Translations under genes and position numbers: made by a program
Source of the DNA: an uncultured Christensenellaceae bacterium
Lineage (GTDB): Bacteria; Bacillota; Clostridia; Christensenellales; Pumilibacteraceae
Length of the DNA: 8,726 nucleotides
Assembly (NCBI GenBank): GCA_910588315.1
Contig: CAJUQF010000043.1
Span: forward strand, 1-8,726
Reading direction: 5' to 3'
Shown: in pieces, positions 1-6,573 of the stretch
Layout: the number at the start of each line of letters is the position of its first letter
Numbering within the stretch: position 1 is the stretch's first letter
The notes under the pieces: generated by a model
Told to the model about the DNA's origin: nothing
Databases searched by the model: none
The model's input: only the letters and a program-made list of their open reading frames with translations

Positions 1-1625
1 GCACCGCCGCCGCCGCTATCAAGATCGCTTGCGACCTTATCGACGAAAAAATGATCACCGAGAAAGAGGCGCTTATGCAGATAGATGCCAAATCGCTCGA
101 CATGCTTTTGCATCCGCAATTCGATCCGAAGGCGCTTAAAGCAGCCGACAAAGGCAACGTAGTAGGCAAAGGCATCGCGGCGTCCCCGGGCGCGGCTGCG
201 GGCTCGATCGTATTTACCGCAGAAGATGCGGTTATCGAAGGCAAGAAGGGCAACAAGGTCGTTCTTGTTCGTTTGGAGACCAGCCCCGAAGATATCGAGG
301 GCATGAAGTATGCGCAGGGCATACTTACCGTTCGCGGCGGTCAGACGTCGCACGCCGCCGTCGTTGCGCGCGGCATGGGTACTTGCTGTGTTTCCGGTTG
401 CGGTGACATCAAAATGGACGAGGAGAACAAACGGTTCACGCTCGGCGGCAAGGTATACAAAGAAGGCGATGCGCTTTCGCTCGACGGCTCGACGGGCAAT
501 ATCTATGATATCATGATACCCACCGTTCCCGCCGATCCCAACTCCGGTTATTTCGGCAGGATTATGGCGCTTGCCGACAAATATAAGGCGCTCGGCGTTC
601 GCACAAATGCGGATACTCCCGCAGACGCCAAACAAGCGGCTGCGTTCGGCGCACAGGGTATAGGTCTTTGCCGTACCGAACATATGTTCTTCGATCCCGC
701 AAGGATCGGCGCTTTCCGCGAAATGATTTGCGCGGATACCGTCGAACAGCGCGAAGCGGCGCTTGCGAAAATCGAACCGATGCAGCAGGCTGACTTCGAG
801 GGGCTTATGGAAGCGCTCGAGGGGCAGCCCGTCACCATCCGTTTCTTGGATCCGCCTCTTCACGAATTTGTTCCCACGGACGAGGAAGATATCAAGACGC
901 TTGCCAAGTCGCAGAACAAGACCGTTGCTCAGATCAAACAGCTTATATCCGACTTGCACGAGTTCAACCCGATGATGGGTCACCGCGGCTGCCGTCTTAC
1001 CGTAACATATCCGGAAATCGCAGTCATGCAGACAAAGGCTGTCATCAAAGCTGCCATCGCGGTGCAGAAACGCCATAAGAACTGGAAAGTCGTTCCGGAA
1101 ATCATGATCCCGCTTACCGGCGAAGTCAAAGAGCTCGCGTTTGTAAAAAAGACCGTCGTCAATACCGCCGACGAGGTTATCAAAGCTGCCGGTATCGACC
1201 TTAAATACGAAGTCGGCACCATGATCGAGATCCCTCGCGCGGCCCTTACCGCAGACGACATCGCCAAGGAAGCCGAGTTCTTCTGCTTCGGCACGAACGA
1301 CCTTACGCAGATGACGTTCGGATTCAGCCGTGACGACGCAGGCAAATTCCTGCCCGGCTATTATGCAAATAAGATCTACGAATTCGATCCGTTTGCAAAG
1401 CTCGACACCGTAGGCGTTGGCAAGCTCATGGATATGGCTGTCAAACTCGGTAAAGCAGAGCGCAAGAGCCTTCATTGCGGTATCTGCGGCGAACACGGCG
1501 GCGATCCTTCGTCTATCGAATTCTGCCACAGCATCGGCTTGGATTACGTGTCTTGCTCGCCGTATCGCGTTCCCATCGCACGTCTTGCCGCCGCGCAGGC
1601 AAATATCAAGAATCCGCGCAAATAA
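1..1625 (+). CDS. ppdK: Pyruvate, phosphate dikinase, C-terminal part (5' truncated)
   Basis: PPDK interconverts pyruvate + ATP + Pi and PEP + AMP + PPi in the cytoplasm; in anaerobes it often works in the glycolytic direction. The frame is open from base 3 to the TAA at 1623-1625, so the gene enters from the left and the N-terminal ATP-grasp domain is outside; Met at 51 is internal. About 540 residues of a family length near 875 are present. The phosphohistidine domain shows GGQTSHAAVVARGMG, with the catalytic His at 351-353. The C-terminal PEP/pyruvate TIM barrel follows: GIGLCRTEHMFF, RFLDPPLHEFVP, NPMMGHRGCRL, PEIMIPL, the metal-binding GTMIEIPRA and FCFGTNDLTQMTFGFSRDD, then GICGEHGGDPSS with the catalytic Cys at 1485-1487. 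All key residues are present. The one oddity is Gln where the family usually has Met in GG-M-TSH. A strong terminator follows, so ppdK ends its transcription unit. Confidence 0.96.
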   Translation, partial: TAAAAIKIACDLIDEKMITEKEALMQIDAKSLDMLLHPQFDPKALKAADKGNVVGKGIAASPGAAAGSIVFTAEDAVIEGKKGNKVVLVRLETSPEDIEGMKYAQGILTVRGGQTSHAAVVARGMGTCCVSGCGDIKMDEENKRFTLGGKVYKEGDALSLDGSTGNIYDIMIPTVPADPNSGYFGRIMALADKYKALGVRTNADTPADAKQAAAFGAQGIGLCRTEHMFFDPARIGAFREMICADTVEQREAALAKIEPMQQADFEGLMEALEGQPVTIRFLDPPLHEFVPTDEEDIKTLAKSQNKTVAQIKQLISDLHEFNPMMGHRGCRLTVTYPEIAVMQTKAVIKAAIAVQKRHKNWKVVPEIMIPLTGEVKELAFVKKTVVNTADEVIKAAGIDLKYEVGTMIEIPRAALTADDIAKEAEFFCFGTNDLTQMTFGFSRDDAGKFLPGYYANKIYEFDPFAKLDTVGVGKLMDMAVKLGKAERKSLHCGICGEHGGDPSSIEFCHSIGLDYVSCSPYRVPIARLAAAQANIKNPRK

Positions 1626-1664
1626 TTAATGCGAGTTCGATTTAAAAATATTTGAATTTTGATT

Positions 1665-1703
1665 TAAGGCTTATTCCGATAGGAGTGAGCCTTATTTTTA
1701 TTT
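1665..1703 (+). terminator. Rho-independent terminator of ppdK
   Basis: The arm TAAGGCTTATTCC (1665-1677) pairs with GGAGTGAGCCTTA (1682-1694) over 13 base pairs, counting two G-U pairs, around a GATA loop. It is followed directly by a T-rich tract (TTTTTATTT, 1695-1703). It lies 40 bases after the ppdK stop, the standard position. It should insulate the downstream Sel1 genes from ppdK transcription. Confidence 0.9.
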
Positions 1704-1931
1704 AAACGTACAAGTATTCATCATATAACGTGTTGTTACATTTTGTTTTGAAGTACGATAAAAACGATGTTATTAACGTGAATTCAGCGTGTTGATATGT
1801 AATAGATATAAATGTGTTTTCGTAGATATTGTTAATACATGAAATAGAATAGATCGATAATAATGAACAATATGTTTGTCGTTATGTGAGTATGAAAAAT
1901 TCTTCAAAATACTATTACGCTTTGCGTATGC
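1704..1931. other. AT-rich intergenic spacer, no gene seen
   Basis: This strongly AT-rich stretch lies between the ppdK terminator and the Sel1 promoter. I find no ORF with a ribosome binding site, no tRNA-like fold and no obvious inverted repeat. A minus-strand open frame crosses it and runs into the Sel1 gene, but it has no recognisable protein features. The A/T-rich run just left of 1932 could serve as an UP element. The spacer is longer than the housekeeping gaps in this window, which fits a junction between blocks. Confidence 0.6.
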
Positions 1932-1976
1932 TTTACATCCCGATATCATGGTGATATAATGTATTTCGGCGAGGTG
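1932..1976 (+). promoter_or_regulatory. SigA-type extended -10 promoter and RBS for the Sel1 gene pair
   Basis: The -35 is TTTACA (1932-1937, one mismatch from TTGACA). A spacer of exactly 17 bases leads to a perfect TATAAT at 1955-1960. TG at 1952-1953 gives the extended -10 form TGnTATAAT. Transcription should start near 1967, so the leader is only about 15 bases and consists almost entirely of the ribosome binding site GAGGTGAT (from 1971), 5 bases after its GAGGTG core from the ATG at 1982. No operator-like palindrome overlaps it, so I see no sign of local repression. The near-consensus elements suggest strong, possibly constitutive transcription. Confidence 0.82.
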
Positions 1977-1981
1977 ATAAT

Positions 1982-3376
1982 ATGTCAAAGTCAAAATGCG
2001 ATGAACTTTGTGAACAGGGCAATAAACTTTACGGCGAACAAAATTTTGCGGAAGCGGTAAAGCTGTATAAATCTGCGGAGGAGCTTGGCAGTGTCGAAGC
2101 CGCATATATGCTCGGCATTTGCTATAACTACAATCGCGGCGTAGATGAAACGGACGAGAAACGAAGGAGCGAGATTGCCGGCGGGTATTTTATCAAAGCC
2201 GGCGACGGCGGTCATGCCGAAGCTCAGTGTTTTGCGGCGTTATGTTATCTTCACGGCATAGGTGTGGAAAAGGATATGTCCGTTGCGATCGAAAGATTCG
2301 AAAAGTCGGCGGACGGCGGTTGTGTCCAGGCAATGAATAATCTCGGATATATTTACGAAAACGGCTTAACGAATGACTCGGAAGATGACGACGAGTCGGA
2401 AGAATCGGACTCCGAGAATGACGATACATATGCTCTCGCGTTTGATTGGTATATGAAATCCGCCGAGAAGGGCGATCCGACAGGACAGCTCGGGGTCGGC
2501 AAATGCTATTATTACGGTAAAGGCGCTAAACGCGATATCCATAGCGCCGTTAAGTGGTATACGCTCGCCGCGGAACAAGGGCTTGCGGATGCGCTGTTTC
2601 GTCTTGGCGAATGCTATGACGACGGCGAGGGAGTCAAGAAAGACGAGATAGAAGCATTCGGGCTTTATAAACAAGCGGCGCAGAAAGGGCATGCCAAAGC
2701 GCAGTGTTATGTCGGTTATGATTACGAGAACGGCATCGGTGTTACGAGAAACATGGATGAAGCGCTTAAATGGTATAACTTATCGGCGCAGAACAATTAT
2801 TTTCAAGCATACTGCAATCTCGGCTGTTGCTATGAGGAGGGCAGAGGCGTTAAAAAGAATATGGCAACTGCGCTGAAAATGTATGAGAAAGGCGCAGAGC
2901 TGGGCAGTGTTATGGCAATGTACAATATCGGCAATATCTATGCATTCGGCAAAGGTGTTAAGGTCAACAGCGAACTTGCCGTAGAATTTTACGAGAAGGC
3001 GGCGCAGAACGGTATGGCGGAAGCGCAGTTTAATCTTGCGCAGCATTTATATGAGGGAAAAGGCGTCGAGCAAGACGACGAAGCGGCGGCATTTTGGTTT
3101 TTGGAAGCGGCGAAGCGCGGCGACAGCGATGCTCAGTGCCAGATCGGGTCGTTCTATATGGACGGGATCGGTGTCGACGAAGATGCCGAGCTCGGATTCA
3201 AGTGGTTTATGCGTTCTGCCAAACAGGGCGACGGCGACGCGCAATATGCGGTAGGTCTGTGTTACGAAAACGGTATAGGCGTGGATGCCGATCCGGACGT
3301 TGCGGCGGACTGGTATGCTCGCGCCGCATCGAACGGGAATGCGGAAGCGAAAAAAGCCTTAAAAAGATTAAAATAG
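1982..3376 (+). CDS. Sel1-repeat solenoid protein A (464 aa)
   Basis: This is a soluble alpha/alpha-solenoid made almost wholly of Sel1-like repeats, a TPR relative that normally scaffolds protein complexes. An N-terminal TPR-like cap (about residues 4-40) is followed by 11 Sel1 repeats starting near residue 41. The last eight (169-456) are each exactly 36 residues, with the pattern LGxCYxxGxGVxxDxxxAxxWYxxAAxxGxxxA. The first repeat is longer (41 aa). The third (118-168) carries a roughly 20-residue insert of Asp/Glu/Ser near 131-148. There is no signal peptide, membrane segment or catalytic domain, so a cytoplasmic location is inferred. The start is fixed by GAGGTGAT and a good promoter. 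It lies 7 bases ahead of a paralogue with a similar cap. The family's partners vary (signalling, secretion, envelope), and none can be named here. Confidence 0.93.
   Translation: MSKSKCDELCEQGNKLYGEQNFAEAVKLYKSAEELGSVEAAYMLGICYNYNRGVDETDEKRRSEIAGGYFIKAGDGGHAEAQCFAALCYLHGIGVEKDMSVAIERFEKSADGGCVQAMNNLGYIYENGLTNDSEDDDESEESDSENDDTYALAFDWYMKSAEKGDPTGQLGVGKCYYYGKGAKRDIHSAVKWYTLAAEQGLADALFRLGECYDDGEGVKKDEIEAFGLYKQAAQKGHAKAQCYVGYDYENGIGVTRNMDEALKWYNLSAQNNYFQAYCNLGCCYEEGRGVKKNMATALKMYEKGAELGSVMAMYNIGNIYAFGKGVKVNSELAVEFYEKAAQNGMAEAQFNLAQHLYEGKGVEQDDEAAAFWFLEAAKRGDSDAQCQIGSFYMDGIGVDEDAELGFKWFMRSAKQGDGDAQYAVGLCYENGIGVDADPDVAADWYARAASNGNAEAKKALKRLK
2486..3349 (+). repeat. 108-base-period coding repeats, 8 units (Sel1 protein A)
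   Basis: Eight consecutive Sel1 units of exactly 36 codons occupy residues 169-456 without any insertion or deletion. The units are diverged at the base level but keep the same residue pattern, most visibly the AxxxLGxxY start and the GxGV turn. This is protein-level periodicity within one gene, not a non-coding array. Confidence 0.88.
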
Positions 3377-3383
3377 TATTATT

Positions 3384-4955
3384 ATGGAAGTAAATATCGA
3401 TTGGGACGACGGGCTGATAAAACTGCGTTACGAAACCAATGGCGAGACCGAGACTGCCGATAATAATGCGAAAGATGACGTAACTGTCGTTGAAAATACT
3501 CGCGATCTTTGCGACAAAGCGACGGAACTTTACGAATCCGGAAAGTATTCGGACGCTGTAAAACTATGGCGCAAAGCGGCAGAATACGGTGACGGGCACG
3601 CCGATTATTGCTTGGGCGTACTGTATTTGCACGGCGATATATTGAAAGTCGATCATGTTCGCGCATTTGAGCATTTTACATGTGCCGCCGAACGCGGACA
3701 CAGGCTGGGACAGTATAATCTTGCAATGTGCTATGATTGCGGCATAGGCGTCGCCGAGAACGCAAAGCTTGCCTTCGAGTGGTGTCAAAAATCGGCTGAA
3801 AACGATTATGCGTGCGCACAGTACCGCCTGGCATTATTTTATAAAGCCGACAGCGGTTTGCTGTTTGCAGATAGTAAAGCGGCGTATTGGTTCACTCAAG
3901 CGCACAACCAAGGTTACTTGCCGGCGACGTGTGCGCTCGGAGAGTGTTATTATGACGGATACGGCGTGGATAAAGATCCGGTTGAAGCCGTCAAATTATT
4001 CGAGCTTGCCGCCGACGGCGGATCTATGCATGCGCTATTTCGGCTCGGTAAATGTTTTGAGAACGGTATCGGCGTAGATAAGGACATTAAAACGGCGCTC
4101 GATTATTATGACAGAGCGGCAAAACAAGGCGACGCCGATGCGCAGTACGAACTTGGGACGCGTTATGATTGCGGCGACGGTGTCGAACGAGATTTCGAGA
4201 AAGCGGTCGATCTTTTTCGCTCCGCCGCAGAACAAGGTCAGTCCGAGGCGCAAAACGCATACGGCTGGTGTTTTGTAGTCGGCAAGATCGTCGCACGCGA
4301 TTTTTATGAGGCGGCGAGGTGGTTCCGTCGCGCCGCAAAGCACGGTAACATGCGCGCTCAATATAATCTTGCAATGTGCTATGAAGAAGGGCGCGGCGTT
4401 GCGCAAGACGCAGACAAGGCGTTTGAGTGGCACTTGAAAGCCGCAGAGCAGGGCGACGACAGAGCGCAATTGCATATCGGTTGGAGTTATCAGGTCGGTA
4501 ACGGTGTAAATGTCGACGGACAAAAAGCGCTGGAGTGGTTGCTTAGATCCGCCGCTCAGAATAACGCTCAGGCACAGAGCGACGTGGGATATTGTTATAC
4601 GAACGGTATCGGCGCAAAAAAGAATAAAGCCGAGGGTTTCTGTTGGTATCTTAAAGCGGCGGAACAAAACAATGTAATGGCTATGTTCAATGTGGCTTGC
4701 GGTTATCGTCACGGCGACGGTGTAAAGAGAAATGCGATCAAGGCGGAAGAATGGTACATACGTACTTTCGAGCATGGAAGTACGGACGGGATGATAGGTT
4801 TAGGCGGCATGTATGAGCGCGGCGACGGTGTAAAAAAAGATCTTAAAAAGGCGATAGAGTGCTATAAAAAAGCTATGGAATTCGGCGATGAAACCGCACC
4901 GTATTTATTGAGTAGAAAAAAGATATTAAAATTTATCGATAAAAATAAGCTGTGA
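3384..4955 (+). CDS. Sel1-repeat solenoid protein B (523 aa)
   Basis: A second Sel1 solenoid, paralogous to the gene just upstream. Residues 1-40 are an acidic, polar tail that starts with MEVNIDWDDG. A TPR-like cap follows (about 41-73) and resembles the cap of protein A (DLCDKATELY beside DELCEQGNKLY). Twelve repeats of exactly 36 residues then run from 74 to 505, and a basic tail (RKKILKFIDKNKL) ends the protein. The third repeat (146-181) is degenerate and lacks the GxGV turn; the first and seventh are also weak. There is no signal peptide or membrane helix. The start is the only possible ATG: an in-frame stop lies at 3369-3371 and the next Met is residue 115. There is no clear ribosome binding site, so translation probably depends on ribosomes ending at 3376, 7 bases upstream. 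A scaffold role, perhaps paired with protein A, is inference. Confidence 0.92.
   Translation: MEVNIDWDDGLIKLRYETNGETETADNNAKDDVTVVENTRDLCDKATELYESGKYSDAVKLWRKAAEYGDGHADYCLGVLYLHGDILKVDHVRAFEHFTCAAERGHRLGQYNLAMCYDCGIGVAENAKLAFEWCQKSAENDYACAQYRLALFYKADSGLLFADSKAAYWFTQAHNQGYLPATCALGECYYDGYGVDKDPVEAVKLFELAADGGSMHALFRLGKCFENGIGVDKDIKTALDYYDRAAKQGDADAQYELGTRYDCGDGVERDFEKAVDLFRSAAEQGQSEAQNAYGWCFVVGKIVARDFYEAARWFRRAAKHGNMRAQYNLAMCYEEGRGVAQDADKAFEWHLKAAEQGDDRAQLHIGWSYQVGNGVNVDGQKALEWLLRSAAQNNAQAQSDVGYCYTNGIGAKKNKAEGFCWYLKAAEQNNVMAMFNVACGYRHGDGVKRNAIKAEEWYIRTFEHGSTDGMIGLGGMYERGDGVKKDLKKAIECYKKAMEFGDETAPYLLSRKKILKFIDKNKL
3603..4898 (+). repeat. 108-base-period coding repeats, 12 units (Sel1 protein B)
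   Basis: Twelve consecutive units of 36 codons cover residues 74-505 with no length change in any unit, even in those that have lost the consensus residues. This strict phase implies selection for an unbroken superhelix. Units 2 and 8 share a 23-base identical stretch (3714-3736 and 4362-4384), spaced 648 bases, exactly six periods. Confidence 0.88.
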
Positions 4956-4985
4956 CAGCCTTAAAAACAGCGTCGATATTTTTTT
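4949..4985 (+). terminator. Weak candidate terminator after the Sel1 pair
   Basis: GCTGT (4949-4953, overlapping the stop codon of Sel1 protein B) can pair with ACAGC (4967-4971). Seven T residues (4979-4985) follow, but only after a further 7 bases. An alternative 4-bp hairpin GCTG-TGA-CAGC competes. The stem is short and the T tract is displaced, so at best this terminates partially. Read-through into the permease gene is likely, since no convincing promoter is visible between the two genes. Confidence 0.3.
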
Positions 4986-5044
4986 GCGGGTTTCTTCGAA
5001 ACGGTCTGCAATAAAACGAATTCAACAAATAGAAGGAAAACTAT

Positions 5045-5092
5045 ATGACTGTTAAGATACGATTTTTCTTAAATCGATTTGTATGTCGGTAA
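5045..5092 (+). CDS. 15-codon leader ORF before the permease
   Basis: An ATG at 5045 follows AAGGA (5033-5037) by 7 bases, the best-placed ribosome binding site in the 4956-5098 gap. It encodes MTVKIRFFLNRFVCR and ends at TAA (5090-5092). The permease ATG is 6 bases further on and in the same frame. A 6-bp hairpin, CGATTT-TTCTT-AAATCG (5060-5076), lies inside the ORF. It could be a leader peptide that delivers ribosomes to the permease start, or the remnant of a longer permease N-terminus cut by a nonsense mutation. The peptide has one Lys and three Arg but no run of a single amino acid of the kind seen in classical attenuator leaders. No known family is recognised. Confidence 0.4.
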   Translation: MTVKIRFFLNRFVCR

Positions 5093-5098
5093 CGTTTT

Positions 5099-6400
5099 AT
5101 GTATGCAACAATTATCATAGCGTCGATAAGCTGTCTTGCGCTGATCGGTACGGTCATTTTCAAACCTGAAATTACGATAAAAAAGTTTGCGCTGCCGCTT
5201 TATCCGATAGTCGCGCTTATCGGTGCGATCTTTACACTATGTATTACTCCGTTGACTTTCGATGATTGTACGACGGGAGTCGTTGAATCAGGCGCCGTTA
5301 ATCCCATAAAAATATTGGCGCTGTTTATTGCCGTTTCGGCAATCTCGGTATTTTTGGACGAGAGCGGATTTTTCGAGTTCCTCGCTCATAAGATGCTGTC
5401 CCGTGCCGGCGGTAATCAGAGGCGGTTGTTTTTTCTGCTGTATATAACGGTATCCGTCCTTACGGTATTCACTTCAAACGATATTATTATTTTGACATTC
5501 ACGCCGTTTATAATTTACTTCTGCAAAAATGCGGGGATACGCGCTTTTCCTTATCTTATATCGGAGTTTGTAGCGGCCAATACTTGGAGTATGGCGCTTT
5601 TGATAGGTAATCCCACAAACATATATCTTGCGACTACCGTCGGCATAGACTTTTTTACATACATGCAATTCATGATATTGCCCGCGATCCTTGCGGGAAC
5701 CGTCTCGGTAGGGATATTGTATTTAATGTTCGGCAAAACCCTTGCATTGCCATTCGATTGTAAAAACGAACCGGCGGCGATTAAAGATAAACCGATGTGT
5801 ATTCTCGGTTGCGTCATGCTTATAATTTGTACGCTCGGTCTTGCGTTAAGCGGTTTTATCGGCGTCGAAATGTGGATAGAATGTTTGATTTGTTTGGGCT
5901 TGCTTATCGTTATCGCTTTAATCATATGCGCCGCAAGACGAAATAAGCCGTCGATCGTCGGGAGAACGCTATTACGCTTGCCGTATCCTTTGATACCGTT
6001 TGTATTATCCATGTTTATAATTGCGCTGGCTTTGGACAAGACCGGAATCACGTGCTATATAGCAAATGCTTTTTCATCGCATGAACTCGTGTTGTACGGT
6101 ATATCTTCTTTTTTTGCGTCCAATCTGGTTAACAATATTCCGATGAGCATTATTTTTTCGTCCATGATAACGGCAGGCAATGCCGGAACCGGCGCCGTGT
6201 TTGCAAGTATTATCGGATCAAATCTCGGCGCTATCCTGACACCGATAGGCGCGATGGCGGGAATAATGTTCTCGTCAATTTGCAAAAAACACGGAGAGAA
6301 AATATCGGTGTTGAAATTTATAGGGTACGGCGCTTGCGTATCCGCCGTATCGATGACGACCGCTGTCTCCGCATTGGCGCTGATGACAGCGATAATATAA
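5099..6400 (+). CDS. Ion-transporter superfamily permease (ArsB/NhaD/SLC13-like)
   Basis: A 433-residue polytopic inner-membrane transporter with roughly 10-12 hydrophobic segments, the first at residues 1-21. Family length is about 400-450. Two related half-motifs, as expected from the inverted-repeat fold of this superfamily, are visible. In the N-half, TSNDIIILTFTPFIIY (125-140) is followed by LIGNPTNIYLA (168-178). In the C-half, NLVNNIPMSIIFSS (342-355) is followed by GSNLGAILTPIGAMAGIM (373-390). The SND and GNPxN motifs recall anion permeases of the YbiR/SLC13 type; the second half recalls ArsB. No arsR or arsC neighbours are present, so arsenite efflux is not supported and the substrate is unknown (an oxyanion or organic anion is likely). 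The ATG at 5099 has no good ribosome binding site. An in-frame stop lies 6 bases upstream, so translation probably couples to the leader ORF. It follows the Sel1 pair by 143 bases. Confidence 0.88.
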   Translation: MYATIIIASISCLALIGTVIFKPEITIKKFALPLYPIVALIGAIFTLCITPLTFDDCTTGVVESGAVNPIKILALFIAVSAISVFLDESGFFEFLAHKMLSRAGGNQRRLFFLLYITVSVLTVFTSNDIIILTFTPFIIYFCKNAGIRAFPYLISEFVAANTWSMALLIGNPTNIYLATTVGIDFFTYMQFMILPAILAGTVSVGILYLMFGKTLALPFDCKNEPAAIKDKPMCILGCVMLIICTLGLALSGFIGVEMWIECLICLGLLIVIALIICAARRNKPSIVGRTLLRLPYPLIPFVLSMFIIALALDKTGITCYIANAFSSHELVLYGISSFFASNLVNNIPMSIIFSSMITAGNAGTGAVFASIIGSNLGAILTPIGAMAGIMFSSICKKHGEKISVLKFIGYGACVSAVSMTTAVSALALMTAII

Positions 6401-6423
6401 TCGAAAGATTAGCTATATATAGC
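6398..6423. repeat. Two adjacent short inverted repeats after the permease
   Basis: TAATC-GAAA-GATTA (6398-6411) is a 5-bp stem closed by a GNRA-type GAAA loop and overlaps the permease stop codon. Next to it is a perfect 12-base palindrome, GCTATATATAGC (6412-6423). No T tract follows, so they are not a standard intrinsic terminator. They may slow transcript decay from the 3' end, or the palindrome may bind a regulator. The hairpins are seen in the sequence; any function is a guess. Confidence 0.45.
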
Positions 6424-6503
6424 AGCATGGTGTAACGTCGTATACGTTGTGCGTCGTTTATTGCGTTTAAATATATTTATATCGGTTATTTTTATAAAAA
6501 TAC

Positions 6504-6532
6504 TTGACATTTATATAATTGCGTGGTATTCT
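6504..6532 (+). promoter_or_regulatory. SigA-type extended -10 promoter for dgt-dnaG
   Basis: A perfect -35 TTGACA (6504-6509), a 17-base spacer and a -10 TATTCT (6527-6532) are seen. TG at 6524-6525 gives an extended -10 (TGnTATTCT). Transcription should start near 6539, about 35 bases before the dgt ATG. This also rules out the GTG at 6523 as the dgt start, because it lies between -35 and -10. The stretch around it is very AT-rich. Confidence 0.8.
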
Positions 6533-6573
6533 ACAATAGATTTTTTGTATTTATCGGGCATTTTTATCGAAGA

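Noticed and set aside
1748..1776. Promoter-like TTGAAG-17-TATTAA in the first spacer
   Set aside because: Weak hexamers and over 200 bases from the next gene, while a much better promoter sits at 1932-1960. Such matches are expected by chance in AT-rich DNA.
4035..4775. Long minus-strand open frame (246 codons) opposite Sel1 gene B
   Set aside because: It mirrors the 36-codon period of the sense gene, lacks a ribosome binding site, and has no recognisable protein features. It is a by-product of repetitive codon use.
2486..4898. Regular 108-base spacing as a CRISPR or satellite array
   Set aside because: The period is exactly 36 codons of Sel1 repeat within two open genes. Units are diverged, and there are no constant repeats with unique spacers.
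1982..4955. Sel1 pair as a secreted effector, immunity or phage-defence system
   Set aside because: No signal peptide, effector domain, nuclease or toxin partner is visible in the window. The idea cannot be supported from this sequence.
5551..6051. Minus-strand open frame (166 codons) opposite the permease
   Set aside because: The sense frame has clear transporter motifs here and the antisense frame has no start context or family resemblance.
5099..6400. Calling the permease ArsB arsenite pump
   Set aside because: Superfamily motifs are shared by many anion and Na+/H+ transporters, and no arsR, arsA or arsC gene is adjacent.
6523..6573. Upstream GTG start for dgt, adding 17 residues
   Set aside because: The codon lies between the -35 and -10 of a strong promoter, upstream of the expected transcript start, and the added residues are not family-like.
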